A stretch of 16,407 bases of DNA from Phenylobacterium sp. GTDB taxonomy: Bacteria > Pseudomonadota > Alphaproteobacteria > Caulobacterales > Caulobacteraceae. Positions 13,692 through 16,407 of this stretch are shown piece by piece. Position 1 is the first letter of the stretch; every line of letters starts with the position of its first letter. Position numbers and translations under genes: made by a program. Below the pieces are notes generated by a model. That model saw only the letters and a program-made list of their open reading frames with translations. It searched no databases and had not been told where the DNA came from. Where the stretch lies: positions 1-16,407 of the forward strand of contig JANXXA010000020.1 of NCBI GenBank assembly GCA_025350885.1, in the 5' to 3' direction.

Positions 13692-14135
13692 TTAGACCAC
13701 CTGGCCGGCGGCCTGGGTGTGGTGGGCGCTGTCCACCGCCCAGATCTTCTCGATGTTGTAGAAGGTCCGCACCTCGGGCCGGAACAGGTGGATGATCACG
13801 TCGCCGGTGTCGATCAACACCCAGTCGCAGTGCGGCAGACCCTCGACGCGGGCGCGGCCATAGCCCTCGTCCTTCAGCGCCCGCAGCAGGTGGTCGGCCA
13901 TGGCGCCGACATGGCGGTGCGAGCGGCCTGACGCCACCACAAGGCCGTCAGCGACGGCCGACTTGCCTTTCAGATCGATGAAAACCACGTCCTGCGCCTT
14001 GTCGTCGTCCAGGCGGGCCAGGATCATCTGTTCCAGCGCGGCGATACGGACCCCGGGGTCTCTGGATGGATCCTGGGACGAATCTTGGGAAGGCGTGGCG
14101 CCTTCCTGCGCACTTGGCGCAACTTTACGGTTCAG
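13692..14135 (-). CDS. rsfS: Ribosome silencing factor RsfS, probable CTG start
   Basis: RsfS binds ribosomal protein uL14 and blocks joining of the 30S and 50S subunits during starvation. The protein shows the family pattern LEQMILARLDDDKAQDVVFIDLKGKSAVADGLVVASGRS (in pieces), HVGAMADHLLRALK, DWVLIDTGDVIIHLFRPEVRTFYNIEKIW. The first ordinary start is ATG 14027, which cuts off the beginning of helix 1 (IAALEQ) and has a poor ribosome binding site. The frame stays open to a TAG just before 14147, and the only well-placed start is CTG 14135, with GAGGAG (14143-14148) 7 bases upstream and LNRKVAPSA after it. That gives 147 residues with a disordered Ser/Pro/Asp-rich N-terminus. If the ATG is used the protein has 111 residues. 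It follows nadD on the same strand. Confidence 0.9.
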   Translation of the reverse strand: MNRKVAPSAQEGATPSQDSSQDPSRDPGVRIAALEQMILARLDDDKAQDVVFIDLKGKSAVADGLVVASGRSHRHVGAMADHLLRALKDEGYGRARVEGLPHCDWVLIDTGDVIIHLFRPEVRTFYNIEKIWAVDSAHHTQAAGQVV

Positions 14136-14142
14136 CGGGGTG

Positions 14143-14148
14143 CTCCTC
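14143..14148 (-). promoter_or_regulatory. Ribosome binding site without a standard start codon (rsfS)
   Basis: GAGGAG on the minus strand, 7 bases before CTG 14135. No ATG, GTG or TTG is in the rsfS frame between here and ATG 14027, over 100 bases further on. Confidence 0.5.
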
Positions 14149-14213
14149 TAATGTCCTCGCCCGGAGACCCTAGCACGCAAAGGCCCGCCGGTCAGCCGGT
14201 CATCGGGGGGCGG

Positions 14214-14876
14214 TCATCGGGGAGCCTGAGCCGCCTGGCGCGCTCTGAGGGCGGTCGAACTCTGAAAATTGAAGCGGCCAAACAGAAAGGTCCAGGCCGG
14301 TGGGTCGGCGTCGGCGAGGGTCAGCGCGCCCCGGGACGTCCGTCGGGAGCGGGCGAAGCGCAGCGCGGCGGGCGAAAAACGGCTCTTCAGCGAGATCCAC
14401 GGCCGCGAAACTACGGCCACCGGAACCTCGCCCATGATCTGGGTCCAGCCGCGCCAGCGGTGGAAGCTGGCCAGGCTGTCGGCGCCCATGATCCAGACGA
14501 ATTTCACGCCTGGAAAGCGGCGCTTCAGGGCGCGCACGGTATCGATGGTGTAGGCGCTGCCGAGCCGCGTCTCGGCGTCGGAGACGATCATCCCGGGGCC
14601 TGTTGCCAGGGCGCGGGCGCCGGCCATCCGCTGGGCCAGGCTTTGCGTCTCACGGGCGGACTTCAGCGGGTTCTGCGGCGAAACCAGCCAGATCACCCGG
14701 TCGAGCCGCAGCCGCCGCCGGGCGGTCTCGGCGACGTGGGCGTGACCCTCGTGGGCCGGGTTGAACGAGCCGCCATAGAGGCCCACGCGCAGTCCGGGCG
14801 TCAGCTGAAATCCGAGCCGCAGCGCGGCCGGACGCCCCCCGTCAGGGACGCGTCTGGCCGGTCCCGCGGACCACAT
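14214..14876 (-). CDS. nadD: Nicotinate-nucleotide adenylyltransferase
   Basis: Transfers AMP from ATP to nicotinate mononucleotide, the second last step of NAD synthesis. The nucleotidyltransferase motif [14 protein letters not shown] lies at about residues 32-45, with the (H/T)xGH-type [30 protein letters not shown] and the C-terminal FQSSTALR (variant of the ISSTxxR motif) follow, all typical of NadD. The length is 220 residues from ATG 14876. A GTG at 14903 would add nine residues, and neither start has a clear ribosome binding site, as expected for a gene coupled to the overlapping proA end (35-base overlap). The gene sits between proA and rsfS, a common alphaproteobacterial order. Its stop lies in a short direct duplication (14197-14223). 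Confidence 0.95.
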   Translation of the reverse strand: MWSAGPARRVPDGGRPAALRLGFQLTPGLRVGLYGGSFNPAHEGHAHVAETARRRLRLDRVIWLVSPQNPLKSARETQSLAQRMAGARALATGPGMIVSDAETRLGSAYTIDTVRALKRRFPGVKFVWIMGADSLASFHRWRGWTQIMGEVPVAVVSRPWISLKSRFSPAALRFARSRRTSRGALTLADADPPAWTFLFGRFNFQSSTALRARQAAQAPR

Positions 14877-16116
14877 ACTTGTAGGTCGTGAGCTGTTCCG
14901 CACCGACCGGCCCGCGGGCGTGCAGGCGGTCGGTGGCGATGCCGATCTCGGCGCCGAAGCCGAATTCCCCCCCGTCGGCGTACTGGGTCGAGGCGTTGAT
15001 CAGCACGATGGCGGAATCCACCAGGGTCGCGAAACGTTCGGCGGCCACGAGGTCCTCGGCGACGATGGCGTCAGTGTGCGCCGAGCCGTAGGTGGCGATA
15101 TGGGCCGCGGCGCCTTCGACCCCGTCGACCACGGCGACGCTGATGATCGGAGCCAGGTATTCGGTGCGCCAGTCCGCCTCGGTGGCCTCGCCCATCCCGG
15201 GAACCAGGGACCGCGCGCGGGCGTCGCCGCGCAGCTCGCAGCCGGCGTCGCTGAGCGCCCGCGCCACCGGCGGCAGCAGCCGCTGGGCGTCGGCGGAATC
15301 CACCAGCAGGGTCTCGGCCGCGCCACAGACCGAGACGCGCCGCAGCTTGGCGTTGACCGCGATGGCGCTGGCCTTGGCGACATCGGCGCTGGCATGCAGG
15401 AAGACGTGGTTGATCCCCTCCAGGTGGCCGAGCACCGGGGCGCGAGCCTCGGCCTTTACGCGGGCGACCAGGCTCTTGCCGCCGCGCGGAACGATCAGGT
15501 CGATGGCCCCGTCCAGGCCGCCCAGGATCAGGCCGACGGCGGCGCGGTCGGCGGTGCGCACCGCCTGCACGCAGGCTTCCGGCAGACCGGCGGCGACCAG
15601 GCCCCTGACCACGGCGGCGTGGATCGCGAGGTTGGAGGCCAGGCATTCCGAGCCACCGCGCAGGATCACCGCATTGCCCGAGCGGATGCACAGCGCCGCG
15701 GCGTCGGCGGTCACATTGGGCCGGCTCTCGTAGATGATGGCGATGACGCCGATGGGGGTGCGCACGCGGGCGATGTCGAGGCCGTTGGGCCGGTCCCACC
15801 GCTCGGTTTCGACGCCCAGCGGGTCGGGGATGGCGGCGACGGTCTCCAGCCCCTGGGCCATGGCCTCCACGCGGGCCTCGTCCAGCAGCAGGCGGTCGAC
15901 CATGGCCGGCGCCAGACCGGCCGACTGAGCGGCGGCGACATCGCCAGCGTTGGCGGCCAGGATCTCCGCCGAGGCGGCGCGCACGGCGCTGGCCATGCCG
16001 GCGATGGCCCGCGTGCGGGTCGCCGCGTCGGCCAGGCGCAGGGCCACGCAGGCCTGACGAGCCCCGCGTCCCATCGCCCCCATCTGCGCCGACAAGCTCG
16101 CGCCCGCGTCGTCCAT
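14842..16116 (-). CDS. proA: Gamma-glutamyl phosphate reductase
   Basis: NADPH-dependent reduction of gamma-glutamyl phosphate to glutamate semialdehyde, the second step of proline synthesis. It belongs to the aldehyde dehydrogenase superfamily and has 424 residues, the normal length. Visible motifs: [18 protein letters not shown] (about 119-136), [19 protein letters not shown] (about 140-158), [11 protein letters not shown], and [15 protein letters not shown] with the catalytic Cys264. The C-terminal part has [31 protein letters not shown] and [13 protein letters not shown] 16116 is preferred, with GGGG 5 bases before it; GTG 16122 is two codons upstream. The partner gene proB is not within the 290 bases upstream, which hold only a palindromic repeat. 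The nadD gene starts inside the proA 3' end. Confidence 0.96.
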   Translation of the reverse strand: MDDAGASLSAQMGAMGRGARQACVALRLADAATRTRAIAGMASAVRAASAEILAANAGDVAAAQSAGLAPAMVDRLLLDEARVEAMAQGLETVAAIPDPLGVETERWDRPNGLDIARVRTPIGVIAIIYESRPNVTADAAALCIRSGNAVILRGGSECLASNLAIHAAVVRGLVAAGLPEACVQAVRTADRAAVGLILGGLDGAIDLIVPRGGKSLVARVKAEARAPVLGHLEGINHVFLHASADVAKASAIAVNAKLRRVSVCGAAETLLVDSADAQRLLPPVARALSDAGCELRGDARARSLVPGMGEATEADWRTEYLAPIISVAVVDGVEGAAAHIATYGSAHTDAIVAEDLVAAERFATLVDSAIVLINASTQYADGGEFGFGAEIGIATDRLHARGPVGAEQLTTYKYVVRGTGQTRP

Positions 16117-16235
16117 CCGCACCCCATATGCTCAGACTGAGCCTTACCTAGCCGGTTTGCCGCCTCACCCCAAGCGCCGCCTCTCGCTTAGCAAGGCAAC
16201 GAACTTGGGTTCATTTGTCAGGAACACCCCCAAAT

Positions 16236-16354
16236 TCTGTCATCCCGGACGGCCTGAAAGGCCGAGCCGGGACCCAGGGCAACCGCATGGCATGAACCTC
16301 CTGGGTCCCGGCGCTTCAGCCTGCGTGAGCAGGCTTACGGCCGGGATTGTCTGT
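16236..16354. repeat. Palindromic repeat element, copy 2 (inverted relative to copy 1)
   Basis: Read on the minus strand, this stretch matches copy 1 at 13456-13573 closely. It shares CCCGGCCGTAAGCCTGC, the CACGCAGGCTGAAGCG hairpin side, GCCGGGACCCAGGAGGTTCA and TGCGGTTGC, with differences mainly in the far arm. The inner arms CCGGGACCCAGG (16268-16279) and CCTGGGTCCCGG (16300-16311) still pair fully, while the outer arms (GTCATCCCGG and CCGGGATTGT) have decayed. It lies upstream of proA, with no supported gene between. Confidence 0.88.
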
Positions 16355-16407
16355 TGATGAAGGGGTAGGGTTTTGTGTCGGTTCAGCGGGGTCTGGGTCG
16401 GCCGACC

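Noticed and set aside
14128..14141. A 14-base match, CGGTTCAGCGGGGT, also at 16379-16392
   Set aside because: Too short and without similar flanks; probably chance or a remnant not provable from two sites.
14920..16140. 406-residue plus-strand open frame opposite proA
   Set aside because: Antisense shadow of a clear proA gene, low-complexity Gly/Asp/Arg composition.
16157..16357. 66-residue open frame upstream of proA
   Set aside because: Most of it is the palindromic repeat translated by chance; no ribosome binding site or motif.

Overview
The window is very GC-rich, tightly packed bacterial DNA with many GTG or TTG starts and 4-base stop/start overlaps. The gene set points to an alphaproteobacterium, most likely of the Caulobacter/Phenylobacterium group: a methylsuccinyl-CoA-dehydrogenase-like enzyme, a two-subunit molybdenum hydroxylase, a DmeF-like metal exporter, a proA-nadD-rsfS block and copies of a palindromic repeat with GTCATCCCGG outer arms. 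No rRNA, tRNA, insertion sequence, phage gene or CRISPR array was seen. All assignments come from reading the sequence; no database search was possible.

Layout. (1) 1-3214, plus strand: the end of a conserved protein of unknown function, a DyP-type haem peroxidase gene broken by one apparent single-base deletion, and a cytochrome P450 lacking the usual oxygen-activating I-helix residues. The three genes overlap, so they form one co-translated haem-enzyme operon. (2) 3237-6489: a long acyl-CoA dehydrogenase (minus) divergent from a glutathione S-transferase and a crotonase-family enzyme (plus), together a CoA-thioester/detoxification locus. (3) 6511-9086, minus: the large and small subunits of a xanthine-dehydrogenase-family molybdenum hydroxylase, overlapping by ATGA. 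(4) 9087-11256: a divergent control region holding a palindrome much like a Zur (zinc uptake regulator) box, then a CDF metal transporter translationally coupled to a class A-type serine beta-lactamase. (5) 11260-13348, minus: an amidase, a 70-residue zinc-ribbon protein and a small secreted protein. (6) 13349-16407: the housekeeping block proA, nadD, rsfS (minus), bracketed by two inverted copies of a roughly 118-bp palindromic repeat.

How it may work together. The peroxidase/P450 pair looks like a peroxide- or hydroperoxide-processing system rather than a classical O2-dependent monooxygenase. The CDF/beta-lactamase unit appears to be under metal control. The proA-nadD-rsfS block is core metabolism (proline synthesis, NAD synthesis, ribosome silencing). 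The most unusual items are the degenerate-I-helix P450 next to DyP, the Zur-like operator before an exporter/beta-lactamase operon, the likely CTG start of rsfS, and the inverted palindromic elements.
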